From: Verrucomicrobiota bacterium
GTDB taxonomy: Bacteria > Verrucomicrobiota > Verrucomicrobiia > CAIQCK01
Length of the DNA stretch: 52,898 nt
Reading direction: 5' to 3'
Assembly: GCA_026397915.1 (NCBI GenBank)
Contig: JAPLTX010000046.1
Coordinates: forward strand, 1-52,898
Made by a program: the position numbers and the translations under genes
The notes under the pieces: model-generated
The model's input: the letters and a program-made list of their open reading frames with translations, nothing else
Databases searched by the model: none
What the model was told of the DNA's origin: nothing
Part shown: positions 24,501 to 32,503 of the stretch, piece after piece
Numbering within the stretch: the stretch's first letter is position 1
Layout: every line of letters starts with the position of its first letter

Positions 24501-25899
24501 GCCGGGCGATCCGAACGCCGCCTTCTGCCTCGATGGCACTTACCATCTGCATTACATCTTGGCGCATTCGTGGAAAGATAAACGCTCGTTCTCATTCGTC
24601 CACGTCACCAGCCCGGACATGTTGCACTGGACGTGGCAGACGACGAAGCTCCAGCCGTCGTTCACCGGCCACGGCATGTTCAGCGGCACCGGTTTCATCA
24701 CGAAGGAAGGCAAGCCCGCCGCCATCTACCACGGCCAGGCATCCGGCCGGAACCAGATCGCGATTGCGAAGGACCGGAAGTTGTCCGCGTGGGAAAAGCC
24801 GTATCCCATCGAGGTCAAAAACGCCGACGGCACGGAAGCGAAGATCGGCCATTGGGACCCGGATTGTTTTCTCATCGGCGACACTTATTACGCCTTCTCC
24901 GGCGGCCAGAATCCGCCGCTCTTTAGGTCGAAAGACCTGAAGAACTGGACGCTTGTTGGCGACCTCTTGCGCCACGACCTGCCCGATGTGGCCGCCGGCG
25001 AGGACATCTCCTGCGGGAACTTCTTTCCCATCGGCGACAAATGGATGCTCCTCTGCATCAGCCATCCGCTCGGCTGCCGCTATTACATCGGCGATTGGGA
25101 CGCGAAGGCCGAGCAGTTCGTCCCGCAGAAACATGGCCGCATGAACTGGCGCAGGGAGGAGCAAAGCATCTTCGGCACCTCGTCATGGCGCGTGGATTAC
25201 TTCGCCCCCGAAAGCTTGCTCACGCCCGACGGCCGCCGCGTCATGTGGGCCTGGCTCGCCACCCTTGGCAAGACCGATGGCAAGATGGACAGCCGCACCA
25301 TCCAGTCACTGCCTCGTGAACTGAGCCTGCCTGCCGATGGCATCCTGCGCATCAAACCCTTGCGCGAACTCGAATCGCTGCGCTACGGGCACGAGACCTT
25401 CAGCGACATCAAGGTCAGCGAAATCACCAGGGCCGTCCTTTCCACCGCCGCGCCCGCCGGCAAGAAGATCGCCACCCTCGGCAGCGATGCCGTCGAGATT
25501 TGCATCACCATCTCGCGCGAACAAGCCGCGCGGAAGCTCTTTGGCTTCACCTTGTTCTCCGATGGTAAAGGCGGCGGCCTGCCCGTCATGTTCCGCCCCG
25601 AAACTGGCACGCTCCGCGTTGGCAGCACCGAGGCGCCGTTCGCCGTCGCCGATCTCCCTGCGGGCGAGGACGTGGACCTGCGCATCTTCGTGGACAAATA
25701 CCTCGTCGAAGTATTCGCCAACGACCGCCAGGCCCTCGTTGCCTCGCACGCCGACTATCGCGGCAAACGCGGCCTCCATGCTTTCACCGTCGGCGCGCCG
25801 ACGACGCTCAAGAAGGTGGAAATCTGGAGACTCAAAGCTACCAACCAGGGTTTCCTCGAAGCGCAGAAGAACCGTATTTGGGAGCCGAAGACGTTCTGA
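21505..25899 (+). CDS. Giant secreted double GH32-like protein with LamG domains
   Basis: The ATG at 21505 gives 1464 residues with a signal peptide (LLTFLCLHSFVFSGFAAA). Residues about 20-300 are a LamG/concanavalin-like domain. A first GH32-like propeller begins near residue 312 (GDCIPWFHDGTLHLFYLN), is interrupted at about 485-630 by a second LamG domain (WVQVAAVYAGKTVTLYRNGA), resumes near 680, and ends with a GH32C-like sandwich (about 840-960). A second propeller starts at about 1000 with GDPNAAFCLDGTYHLHY, which keeps the DPN nucleophile spacing, has GHWDPDCF at the RDP position (about 1115), and a GH32C domain (RIFVDKYLVEVFANDR) near the end. The usual ECP motif reads DISCGNFF, so the acid/base is uncertain. 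The enzyme may act on fructans or other furanosides, or only bind sugars. Confidence 0.8.
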   Translation: MKHLLTFLCLHSFVFSGFAAAPFQDAVVCWSMADAGATHALRPHGNVTLGVELAGDERAASLARGGDGKVAQFNGGYLEIGGPAFDPPGAVFTLLLRVRDPLGAWNVPLFGSYGGDGKASLYLRGVDGTTLPMEDRNYGGGKMSTPAMWMFGWPEGPRAINGSRGVIEFVWGAKSLPVPFERMNMMPPKNVPDPETVPLIRDTKNGVMRIMFPMELLGPCDWHDVIVRGTGPRLQLWVDGVLLDEEFPLGTTRPASAPRYFGAARTADGKLLAGFRGLMDHAALWHRALSDAEIIAVSGGTKLAKQRELAVLGVPPTNMQYYRPAGHNLKPGDCIPWFHDGTLHLFYLNLRRNMHSKWDGGHGALEIMHASSRDMKQWRHHPVVAPISEQWEAWNGTGAAAYRDGKFWMFYPTPDYYGNHGGIQLVTSPDGEHWTKQEPHPFLPGGDCEVFPDPDPQKKLFHMIKVGKSFGGALPALKDKTLVAWVSPADLDQHGAGVLTVEGAAGKFDSLVLGECSPRRWMAGSDNLHRTQRGQEQNAKETAKPGEWVQVAAVYAGKTVTLYRNGARYARYEIAAPLHFAPGGQIIVGLRHVAVRDDAKAHFRGAIADARVYNVALTDAQIAELRPHDSAGPKPLVWFDFKTGSTTDRAGTLAPAELEGAAALSDGKLVLGGEKDCLVSAGRKTALAHWVSEDLKTWKELPEPFLVADESMHASTCPNWFRWNDWYYFLGGGGNIWKSRQPYGPWKRQEHDHIDSLAVPKTGAFPANRRIYAGWLPDGGFGGNIILRDLVQFDDGALGSRFVPEMIPPSGKAIALKETERNTRIESKQGRRQILLGNVPNDARITLTLEPQGAVKAFGIRLRTTDGEKDGSEFRIESRTARASYSHSTHSGSGGPLMGGPSIGGLRGLDKPVRLDIICRHDVVDVEVDGRHTLANHFWNPDGNRLGVWVEDGALLVRDVTIRPLTDRYEPYPGWRKARQASNPQALNYHLMHPGGDSLPGDPNAAFCLDGTYHLHYILAHSWKDKRSFSFVHVTSPDMLHWTWQTTKLQPSFTGHGMFSGTGFITKEGKPAAIYHGQASGRNQIAIAKDRKLSAWEKPYPIEVKNADGTEAKIGHWDPDCFLIGDTYYAFSGGQNPPLFRSKDLKNWTLVGDLLRHDLPDVAAGEDISCGNFFPIGDKWMLLCISHPLGCRYYIGDWDAKAEQFVPQKHGRMNWRREEQSIFGTSSWRVDYFAPESLLTPDGRRVMWAWLATLGKTDGKMDSRTIQSLPRELSLPADGILRIKPLRELESLRYGHETFSDIKVSEITRAVLSTAAPAGKKIATLGSDAVEICITISREQAARKLFGFTLFSDGKGGGLPVMFRPETGTLRVGSTEAPFAVADLPAGEDVDLRIFVDKYLVEVFANDRQALVASHADYRGKRGLHAFTVGAPTTLKKVEIWRLKATNQGFLEAQKNRIWEPKTF

Positions 25900-26419
25900 C
25901 AACACGCGCTGCGGCGTGGCGAAGTTGCGCCAAGTGAAGGCATGGCGGATGGCACCGAGCAATCCGTATTGAGCGAAACAGTTGCGGATGATTGGGGGTG
26001 CGCGTCGGGGTAGGGCCGGACCGCCGGGCCGGCGGCTCCGCGCGAAAGGACGACGACTCGGCGCGCCCAGCGGTCGCGCCCTGCCTTATCGGCGCAGCAC
26101 GCCGCCCCATCACCGCCGGCTTTTCCGCTTTCCAACCGGCTTTCCCGACACGCTCCACCGAAATTCCTTTTTCCAGTGCGGGATGTCCGACCCGCCTGGC
26201 GGAAATCCGTTTAACCGTTCCGGGATGTCCGACCCGCCTGAAGGAAATTCCTCCGACCGTTCCCGGATGTCCGGCATGGCTGGCGGAAATCCTTTTGACC
26301 GTCCCCGACACTCCGGCTGGAAAGAATCTTCAAGTTTCCACAGGAAACCGCGGTGTTCCTGCCGGATTTATTCCTGTTTTCTCAGGGGAGGAGAGCCGTG
26401 AGCCGCTCTCGCAGACACG
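25900..26419. other. 520-bp intergenic region without a convincing gene
   Basis: This is the space between the convergent GH32-like and STAND genes. The left part (about 26010-26060) has GC-rich inverted repeats such as GGCCGGACCGCCGGGCCGGC; the right part holds the 42-bp repeat array. Open frames exist on both strands, but their translations are low-complexity and arise from the repeats. No promoter, tRNA or small-protein candidate was convincing. Confidence 0.6.
26139..26348. repeat. Five imperfect tandem 42-bp repeats
   Basis: Units begin at about 26139, 26181, 26223, 26265 and 26307. The core is GGATGTCCGACCCGCC, then a variable step, then GGAAATCC and ACCGTTCC. Units 2-4 are closest to one another; the outer ones have diverged, as expected of an ageing minisatellite. 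A 42-bp period is 14 codons, so every frame shows a 14-residue repeat, but no start or gene context supports translation. Confidence 0.85.
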
Positions 26420-29400
26420 TCACGGGGCCGAATCAAGACTCACGGGATCAACCCAGAACTCGTCTTTGGGATTCAACTCCACGTCGGGCAGCGGCTCGAA
26501 TTTCGAGGCGTCGAAGGGCGGGAGTTGCGGTTCGGGTGCGCCGAGTTCTTGGAGATGTTTGCGGGCAGTGGTGAGGCCGTAGTGATAGGCGTAGCAGACT
26601 TTGCCATCGGCGGAGATGCCGTCGCACCAGGCCAGCTTGCAAGCTTTCATGGCGGTGGCGATGGCGGCGGCGCGGTTGCCCTGGTCGCGCTCGATTTGGA
26701 CGAGGACGTTCAGGGCGTCGGTGTGGAAGAGCGGATACGGGCCGCGCTCGGCGGCATCCCAGATTTGGTTGAGAAGTTCGCGGGCTGTGGCGGGTTCGTT
26801 CTTGCGCCGGTGGAGTTCGGCGAGGGCGGTGAGGGTGGGGAGTTCTTCTTCGACGAGACTGACCGCGCGGGCGCGGGTGAGCGCGTGCTGGAGGCGTTCG
26901 GCGGCGGTATCCAAGTCGTTCAGGCCGAGGGCGGCGGTGCCGTGAAGGCGCGCGGCACGGATGAAGTCGGCTTCGTAGCGTTGAACTCCTGCCAGTTTCC
27001 AAGCGCGCTGAGCAAGAGGAAGAGCACGCTTGGGATCGCCGAACCAGAGGAGGCGTTCGGCGAGGTAGGCGTTCAGGACGCCTTCGCCTTGCTGATTTTT
27101 CTCAGAGATCCAGATTTTCAGGGAACGTTTGAGGGCGATTTCCGATGCGGCGCAGATGCCGCGGAGGGCGAAGTCGAGTCCACGCTCATACTCTCCGGTT
27201 CCTGCCGAAAGGCGGTGCTGATGCTCTCGGCCCAACTGAATGGCTCGCTGGCTGGCGGAATCGGCCTCGCGCAAAGCCTCGGAAAGCCGCAGGGACGCGG
27301 AAAGATTGGTCGATGTGATGGCAACATTCTCGGGGTCATTTTCGCGCTCGTCGATTTCGACGGAGCGGCGGTAAAGAGGAACGGCGCGGCTGCGTTCACC
27401 GCGCCTTCCATAGGCCGCCGCCAGCGAGTTGAGGGTGAAACTCTGATCTCGGGCGGCTTGCAGGCGAGGCAGGTTCTCGATGCCGTCGGGAAAAAGGCGT
27501 TCCAAGAGTTCGGCGCGCTGACGGCTGGCGCTGAGGCGATAGAGGGTGGCGCGCTCCAAGTGATCGCGGAAAAGGATGAATGCATCCTGATAGCGTTCGA
27601 GACCGATGAAGGATTGGTAAAGCTCAATGGCGGGAGTGAGGTCTTCGAGGCTTTCGACTTTCAAATAGTTGGGCGGCCTGGGCACGGCGTCGAAGTAGGT
27701 GTGGAGGTCGGCGTAGATGCCCTTGCGGGATTGTCCATCGAGAGCCAGCCACACGACGCCGCGCACGATGGGATGAAGGTCGTAGCGGTTGGCTTTCTTG
27801 TCCCAGCCAAGCAAGCCGCGATCTTCGAGTTCGGTGAGGATCAAGTCGAGAGCTTGATCGGTGGCGCAGGGCCTTGGAGCGCGGGCTTCAGCCCGCTTCA
27901 CCGTTCTCTCGTCATCAGGCGTTGAAGCGGCCTGAAGGCTGCGCGCCGAGTTGCCATCGCCGGGTGAGGGCACCCGGCCTACAGGGGCGGTTGTAGGCCC
28001 GGTCCCCTGACCGGGCGATTGTGTTTGTTCCACCAGCAGCGCACGCAAGGTCTCCCACGTGGCGGGCATGCGGAAGGCGGCGATAGTGTGGAGGACTTTG
28101 CGGTGTTCGGGTTTGAGGCCACGGAGGGCGTATTCGAGGACGTGCGTCTTGGCGTTCTTGAGCGGAAGTTTGGTAGGATCGAACTTGGGATTCTTCGCGC
28201 GCCATTTGTCGAAATCGCCCGGTCCGCCACGGAAGGCGGCCACTTCGCCCGCCAGAGCGCGGATGAGCAAAGGGTAGTTGTTGAAAGAGCGGAACAGCGG
28301 AAGGAGTTGTTCGGTGGAGCCGGTGACTTTGAATTCGCGCCAGAGATTCAGGGCATCGCTATCGGTCAGGCCGGTCAGGAATTGCGCGAAACAGCCGGGC
28401 AGCGGGTGGCCCATTTCGCATTGGAGTTCGGCGGGATACAGGCGGGTGGTGATGAGGATGCGCGAGTTCCTGATTTGAGTCAGGCGGCGGAGGAAATGGC
28501 CCGCGCGATGATCGGCGGTCAGGCGAAGTTGATGTTTGCCAATGAAGGAGTCGGCGGCGCTCGGCGGGAGGCCGATGGCTTGGGTGACGCGGTTGGCGGT
28601 CTTGTCATCTAGGTCTTCATCGGGCATGTGCGCGGCATCCATGCGCGCGTAGGCGAGGAGGATGCGCTCCAGACCGTCGAGCACGAGCAGGAACGGCTGA
28701 TGGTCGAGGATGCGCCAGAGCTGGTCTTCGCGGTCGGGCGCTTTCAGCTCGCGCACTGCTTTCTCGGATTGTCCCGAGACGTAGGCGAGCGCGCGGATGA
28801 TGAAGTTTTCCCAGTGCGCGTCGCTTTCGTAAAAGCTCCACCACAGGCGTCCGGCCAGTTTGGGCAGTTCGTTGGGCGCGATGTCGTTGAACCATTTCCA
28901 GGAGAGCGCGCTCTTGCCCATGCCGCCGATGGCCACCTGGTTAAAGAGGCGCGTGCTGGCGGGCACAACCCTGTTCGTCGTCACCCAATCGGTGAGGAGA
29001 TTCAACTCGAACTGGCGGCCGACCACGTCCTTGGTCTGAAGCAGCGAGTAAGGATGGGCGATGTAAGGCTCGGGCGGTTTGGGGATGATGTTGGGCGGGT
29101 GGAAGTCGAGCGCGGCTTTCTCACCGGAACTTGCCTGCTCGCGTTGCTTGAGATCGGCAAGGGCGTGGATGACTTCGCCGCGCAAATCTATCGGCGATTT
29201 GAATTCGCGGCGTCCGCGTCCTTTACAGGCGCGGTCCTTCAGTTCGGCGAGTCTCTTTTGCGCGTCCTTGTCCGTCTCGACCATTTCGATGGTGAGCGGG
29301 TGATCTTTGTGAATGAGGAAGACGAGAATCGGAATCTTCCGCTCCACGGCACGATTGAATTCCATCTCGGTAATGGAAAACTTCCCGGGATTGTCGAAGT

Positions 29401-29626
29401 CCGGCACCCAGCCGTAGCGCCACGCGTAAATGCCGATGTAGATGTCTGCCTTGTCCACCATCTCCAGTGATACTTGAATGCCGGTGGCATCGCGCGCGGG
29501 CAATTGCTCCATGCCGATGGGGAAAACGCCTTCGCGCAGGCAGGCTTCAACGACTTGTTTGCGATGCTCCGGCAGATCAACCGCCGTGCTGCTGATCATC
29601 GCTTTGAGTTTGCCGGGTGTGCTCAT
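26420..29626 (-). CDS. DUF4062-STAND NTPase-TPR protein
   Basis: The 1068-residue cytoplasmic protein starts with DUF4062 (residues about 8-110: KAMISSTAVDLPEHRKQVVE, YIGIYAWRYGW, ITEMEFNRAV), a domain related to TIR/SEFIR-type signalling modules. An NB-ARC-like STAND NTPase follows: Walker A AIGGMGKSAL (Lys238), Walker B FLLVLDGLE (Asp317) and the sensor-like LITTRLYP. Winged-helix regions lie on either side of residues 536-588, an in-frame low-complexity insert encoded by palindromic repeats. Residues about 650-1068 are TPR-like helices. STAND proteins with this order are ligand-triggered switches, several of them in antiviral or programmed-death roles; the function here is inferred. The gene stands alone, convergent to the GH32-like gene and divergent from the propeller operon. 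Confidence 0.82.
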   Translation of the reverse strand: MSTPGKLKAMISSTAVDLPEHRKQVVEACLREGVFPIGMEQLPARDATGIQVSLEMVDKADIYIGIYAWRYGWVPDFDNPGKFSITEMEFNRAVERKIPILVFLIHKDHPLTIEMVETDKDAQKRLAELKDRACKGRGRREFKSPIDLRGEVIHALADLKQREQASSGEKAALDFHPPNIIPKPPEPYIAHPYSLLQTKDVVGRQFELNLLTDWVTTNRVVPASTRLFNQVAIGGMGKSALSWKWFNDIAPNELPKLAGRLWWSFYESDAHWENFIIRALAYVSGQSEKAVRELKAPDREDQLWRILDHQPFLLVLDGLERILLAYARMDAAHMPDEDLDDKTANRVTQAIGLPPSAADSFIGKHQLRLTADHRAGHFLRRLTQIRNSRILITTRLYPAELQCEMGHPLPGCFAQFLTGLTDSDALNLWREFKVTGSTEQLLPLFRSFNNYPLLIRALAGEVAAFRGGPGDFDKWRAKNPKFDPTKLPLKNAKTHVLEYALRGLKPEHRKVLHTIAAFRMPATWETLRALLVEQTQSPGQGTGPTTAPVGRVPSPGDGNSARSLQAASTPDDERTVKRAEARAPRPCATDQALDLILTELEDRGLLGWDKKANRYDLHPIVRGVVWLALDGQSRKGIYADLHTYFDAVPRPPNYLKVESLEDLTPAIELYQSFIGLERYQDAFILFRDHLERATLYRLSASRQRAELLERLFPDGIENLPRLQAARDQSFTLNSLAAAYGRRGERSRAVPLYRRSVEIDERENDPENVAITSTNLSASLRLSEALREADSASQRAIQLGREHQHRLSAGTGEYERGLDFALRGICAASEIALKRSLKIWISEKNQQGEGVLNAYLAERLLWFGDPKRALPLAQRAWKLAGVQRYEADFIRAARLHGTAALGLNDLDTAAERLQHALTRARAVSLVEEELPTLTALAELHRRKNEPATARELLNQIWDAAERGPYPLFHTDALNVLVQIERDQGNRAAAIATAMKACKLAWCDGISADGKVCYAYHYGLTTARKHLQELGAPEPQLPPFDASKFEPLPDVELNPKDEFWVDPVSLDSAP
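27871..28018. repeat. Palindromic (REP-like) element inserted in the STAND coding sequence
   Basis: Within about 150 bases there are four stem-loops: GCGGGC/GCCCGC (27881-27896), GCCGGGTG/CACCCGGC (27959-27978), GCCTACA/TGTAGGC (27977-27998) and CCCGGTC/GACCGGG (27998-28015). The stretch is read through in frame by the STAND gene and adds about 50 residues rich in Gly, Pro, Arg and Ser. Such stem-loops normally lie between genes, so an in-frame insertion is unusual and resembles the Rickettsia palindromic elements in principle. Confidence 0.75.
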
Positions 29627-29714
29627 TAGAATTCCGTGCTCATGATGCGATTTCCCGTCACATCTCGGCCGACGGAAGCTGCCGCAGCGAATTCTTGATC
29701 TCCTCGAACCTCAT
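29626..29714 (-). other. Two tiny leader ORFs before the STAND gene
   Basis: An 18-codon frame (29714-29658) encodes MRFEEIKNSLRQLPSAEM, which resembles the N-terminus of small antitoxin-like proteins. A five-codon frame (29643-29626) encodes MSTEF, and its TAA overlaps the STAND ATG (TAATG). The octamer ATGAGCAC is duplicated 17 bases apart, at the five-codon ORF and at the STAND start. These could be leader peptides or remnants of a lost upstream gene. Translation is not shown. Confidence 0.25.
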
Positions 29715-29848
29715 GCCGGCAGTTTAGCGGGTTCGGTTGGCGAGACAAATCAATTCCTCGGTGCGGGGATTCGATGCCGCAAGAGCGGGGTGGATGACGC
29801 CGTGGAGTTCGTGGTAGAGTTTGGGGCCGCAATCGAAAGGAAGACCAC

Positions 29849-32503
29849 ATGCACACAACACTGACAAGGCGCGAATGGTTGGCATTGGTGCTGGTGATGG
29901 GTTGTGCGACGGCCGCAACGGCCGCTGAGGAGTGGCTTCAGTCGAAGTATGACAGCCGCCACTCTGGCAACGTGCCGGCGCGCAGCATTCAGACACCGCT
30001 GGGGTTGCTCGGCGCGGTGCCGCTGGGCGACGCGGTGTTCACGTCGCCGGTGGTCGCGGCGGGGCGCGTGTATGTGGTGGATGCTTCGGGGACGGCGTTC
30101 TGCATTGATGCGAAGACGTTCGAGATCGTCTGGAAGTTTGCGACGCGCGGCGGCACGGCGAACTGCAATAATGTGTCGTCACCGGCACTGGTGAATGGGC
30201 GGCTGCACTTCGGGACGATGGCGGGGTGGTATTACGTGCTCGACGCGGCGACGGGGAAGCTGGTGCGGGAGATGGACTGCGGCGAGCCGATCTTCAGCGC
30301 GCCGGTCGTCAGCGGCGGGCGGGTGTATTGCGCCACGCTCGGCTCGCAGTTCTATGCGGTGGAGCCGGACGGCAAGCTTTGCTGGAAGTGGGATTTTGTC
30401 AACGAGGTGTTGAAGTTTCCCGGCAACCGCTGGAGCGCGAGCGACTGGCTGGCTTACAAGAAGGGGCGCGTGAACTGGCGCGACCAGTTTTGCAGCCCGA
30501 TAGACATCGTGGCGGACGGCCGGCGCATCGTGGCGGCTCCGGGCGGGCGGATGTTGTGGTTGCAGGACGCGGGTGATCACGCGGCGATGCAGTGTCTCAC
30601 GAACATCCCGTCGTTCGCCGGCAGCGAGTATCCCGGTGTCTTTGGGTTGTCGCTCGGCGAGAATGGCGCGGCTTACGTGCAGTGGCATCGCCGCGACAAC
30701 TCCGGTCGCACGGAGATCATCTCGCTCAAGGACGGCAAGCCGCAGACCAATCACGTCCACGGCACGGAGACGGCGATCTACTTGCAGGGACTTCTGAGTT
30801 TTTGCTCGGTGAGCTTGCGCGGGGCGGATGTGTTCCGTTGCCGACCGGAGCAAGGGTTGGGTTTCTGCCGCCACAAGCCCGCGGCGGCTAAGCCGGAAGT
30901 GCTCGGCGCGGACGGGGCCATTGCGCCGCCGGTGTTGCTGCGCGACTCGGCGGTGTATGGCGGCCTCGACGGGCGGCTCCATGTCGTGCCGCTCAATGGG
31001 AAGGGTGGGGGATGGTCGTTTGCAACGGCATTCGGGCGTCCAATCAGCGCGCCGGTGGCGGTGGCGGACGGGCGCGTTTATTTCGGCGGCGAGGACGGCT
31101 ATCTCTACGCGCTCGGCCCGGATGGAAAAGCGCCGCTCCCGACGAAGGACTTGGGGTTGCATCGCATCCGCAGCCCGCTGTCGGGCAAGCGCGCGGGTGC
31201 GGAACACGATTGGTTCACCAACTACGGCGACCTCGCCAACAGCAACGCCAACGACCAGCGGTTGAAGACACCGCTGCACATGAAGTGGGTGCGGCGCTAC
31301 GAGGGGACATTCAAGCACGTGCCGGTTTGCGGTGGTGGCCGGCTCTACACGCACACGGCCGAGGGGCAACTCATGGCTGTGGAGCAGGAGACGGGGCGGC
31401 TCTTGTGGCGGCGCTGGTTCCCGCACGTCTATCTGTCGTTCACATCGCCACTGTATTTCAAGGAGAGGCTGCTTTTGCCGCAGGCCGGGATGAAACAGTC
31501 GCGGCTCCGCTGCTTCGACGCGGCCACGGGCGAGATGCGATGGGAAGCGCCCTTCACCGGCTCGCCGAGTTGGAGCCGACAGGGGCCGCCGGTGGTTTGC
31601 GGCAACGCCGTCATCTACGGCTTCGGTTCCGGGCGCTACGGCGCGCAGGGCACGGCAAAGCCGTTCGTCTTCCGAGGCGCGCCGGAGCCGTCGCCCGACG
31701 GCGCGGAGGTGATGAGTTGGATTTACACGCACGACAATCCCTACTACCCGAAGGACAACCGGCCGCTGGTGCGCGCGTGGGATTTGGAAACGGGCAAGGA
31801 ACTCTGGACGAAGGACTTCTCCGACCTCGGCAGCGGGGGCAACGACTGCGGCGTCTGCCTGATGGACGGCACGGTCTATTACTCGACGTTCTTCGGCTAC
31901 GCCGCGCAACGCAACGGTCAGCCCGGTCCGCGCGGCGTCACGGCGGCGCTCGATCCGCAGACCGGCGCGGTCCGCTGGCAGACGACGAACCACTTTGTTA
32001 CGGCGGGCTGCTCCATCTCAGGCAAGGATGGCCGGCTCTATCTCGGCGGCTACAACGCGCCGCACGGCGGGACGAAGAACCGCCACGTCTGGTGCCTCGA
32101 CGCGCGCGACGGCTCGCTCGTCTGGCAGTCTGAGCCGGTTCTCTCTGCCGTCAACGTCATCACCGTTGGTGACAAGTTCATCTTCAGCAACGCCTCCAAC
32201 CGCGACGGCCATGTGTTCGACAAGGCCACCGGCAAGATCGTCAGCCGTTTCAACTACGGTTACGCCTGCACGCGCTTCACCGTTGCCGGCGCATTCGCCC
32301 TCGGCGCGAACATGGACCTGATTGACCTGACCGACGGCAACAAGCTCGCCTCTACCGGCCCGCCGCTGGAGCCGCGTGAATGTGTCGGCGGCATCGTCTC
32401 CAACGGCCGGCTCTTTTACATCGCGCAAGCCAGCGGTCTCCAAGCCTGTCAGGTTGGCGACGACGAGGCCAATGCCGTGCCGGCGCTGTGGCGGAAGAAG
32501 TGA
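29849..32503 (+). CDS. Exported PQQ-like beta-propeller protein (884 aa)
   Basis: The start follows AAAGGAAG and gives a Tat-like signal (TRREWLALVLVMGC, then ATAAEE). The rest is made of PQQ/BamB-like blades with repeated A-x-D-x-x-T-G-x-x-x-W turns, for example CIDAKTFEIVWKF, VLDAATGKLVREM, CFDAATGEMRWEAP, AWDLETGKELWTKD and CLDARDGSLVWQS. The number of blades suggests two propellers. No haem, cofactor-ligand or catalytic motif is clear, so it may be a scaffold or a quinoprotein-like enzyme; such proteins are abundant in Verrucomicrobiota and Planctomycetota. Its stop overlaps the next gene's start (TGATG), so it is the first gene of a three-gene coupled operon. Confidence 0.85.
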   Translation: MHTTLTRREWLALVLVMGCATAATAAEEWLQSKYDSRHSGNVPARSIQTPLGLLGAVPLGDAVFTSPVVAAGRVYVVDASGTAFCIDAKTFEIVWKFATRGGTANCNNVSSPALVNGRLHFGTMAGWYYVLDAATGKLVREMDCGEPIFSAPVVSGGRVYCATLGSQFYAVEPDGKLCWKWDFVNEVLKFPGNRWSASDWLAYKKGRVNWRDQFCSPIDIVADGRRIVAAPGGRMLWLQDAGDHAAMQCLTNIPSFAGSEYPGVFGLSLGENGAAYVQWHRRDNSGRTEIISLKDGKPQTNHVHGTETAIYLQGLLSFCSVSLRGADVFRCRPEQGLGFCRHKPAAAKPEVLGADGAIAPPVLLRDSAVYGGLDGRLHVVPLNGKGGGWSFATAFGRPISAPVAVADGRVYFGGEDGYLYALGPDGKAPLPTKDLGLHRIRSPLSGKRAGAEHDWFTNYGDLANSNANDQRLKTPLHMKWVRRYEGTFKHVPVCGGGRLYTHTAEGQLMAVEQETGRLLWRRWFPHVYLSFTSPLYFKERLLLPQAGMKQSRLRCFDAATGEMRWEAPFTGSPSWSRQGPPVVCGNAVIYGFGSGRYGAQGTAKPFVFRGAPEPSPDGAEVMSWIYTHDNPYYPKDNRPLVRAWDLETGKELWTKDFSDLGSGGNDCGVCLMDGTVYYSTFFGYAAQRNGQPGPRGVTAALDPQTGAVRWQTTNHFVTAGCSISGKDGRLYLGGYNAPHGGTKNRHVWCLDARDGSLVWQSEPVLSAVNVITVGDKFIFSNASNRDGHVFDKATGKIVSRFNYGYACTRFTVAGAFALGANMDLIDLTDGNKLASTGPPLEPRECVGGIVSNGRLFYIAQASGLQACQVGDDEANAVPALWRKK

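Noticed and set aside
25838..26311. Minus-strand frame reading 14-residue repeats (VGHPGTVKRIS pattern)
   Set aside because: It overlaps the GH32-like gene and the repeats are explained by the 42-bp DNA array.
26139..26348. CRISPR array
   Set aside because: The units are directly tandem with no unique spacers, and no cas gene is near.
30179..31993. Long minus-strand open frame opposite the 884-residue propeller
   Set aside because: It has no family motif and the composition of an antisense shadow.
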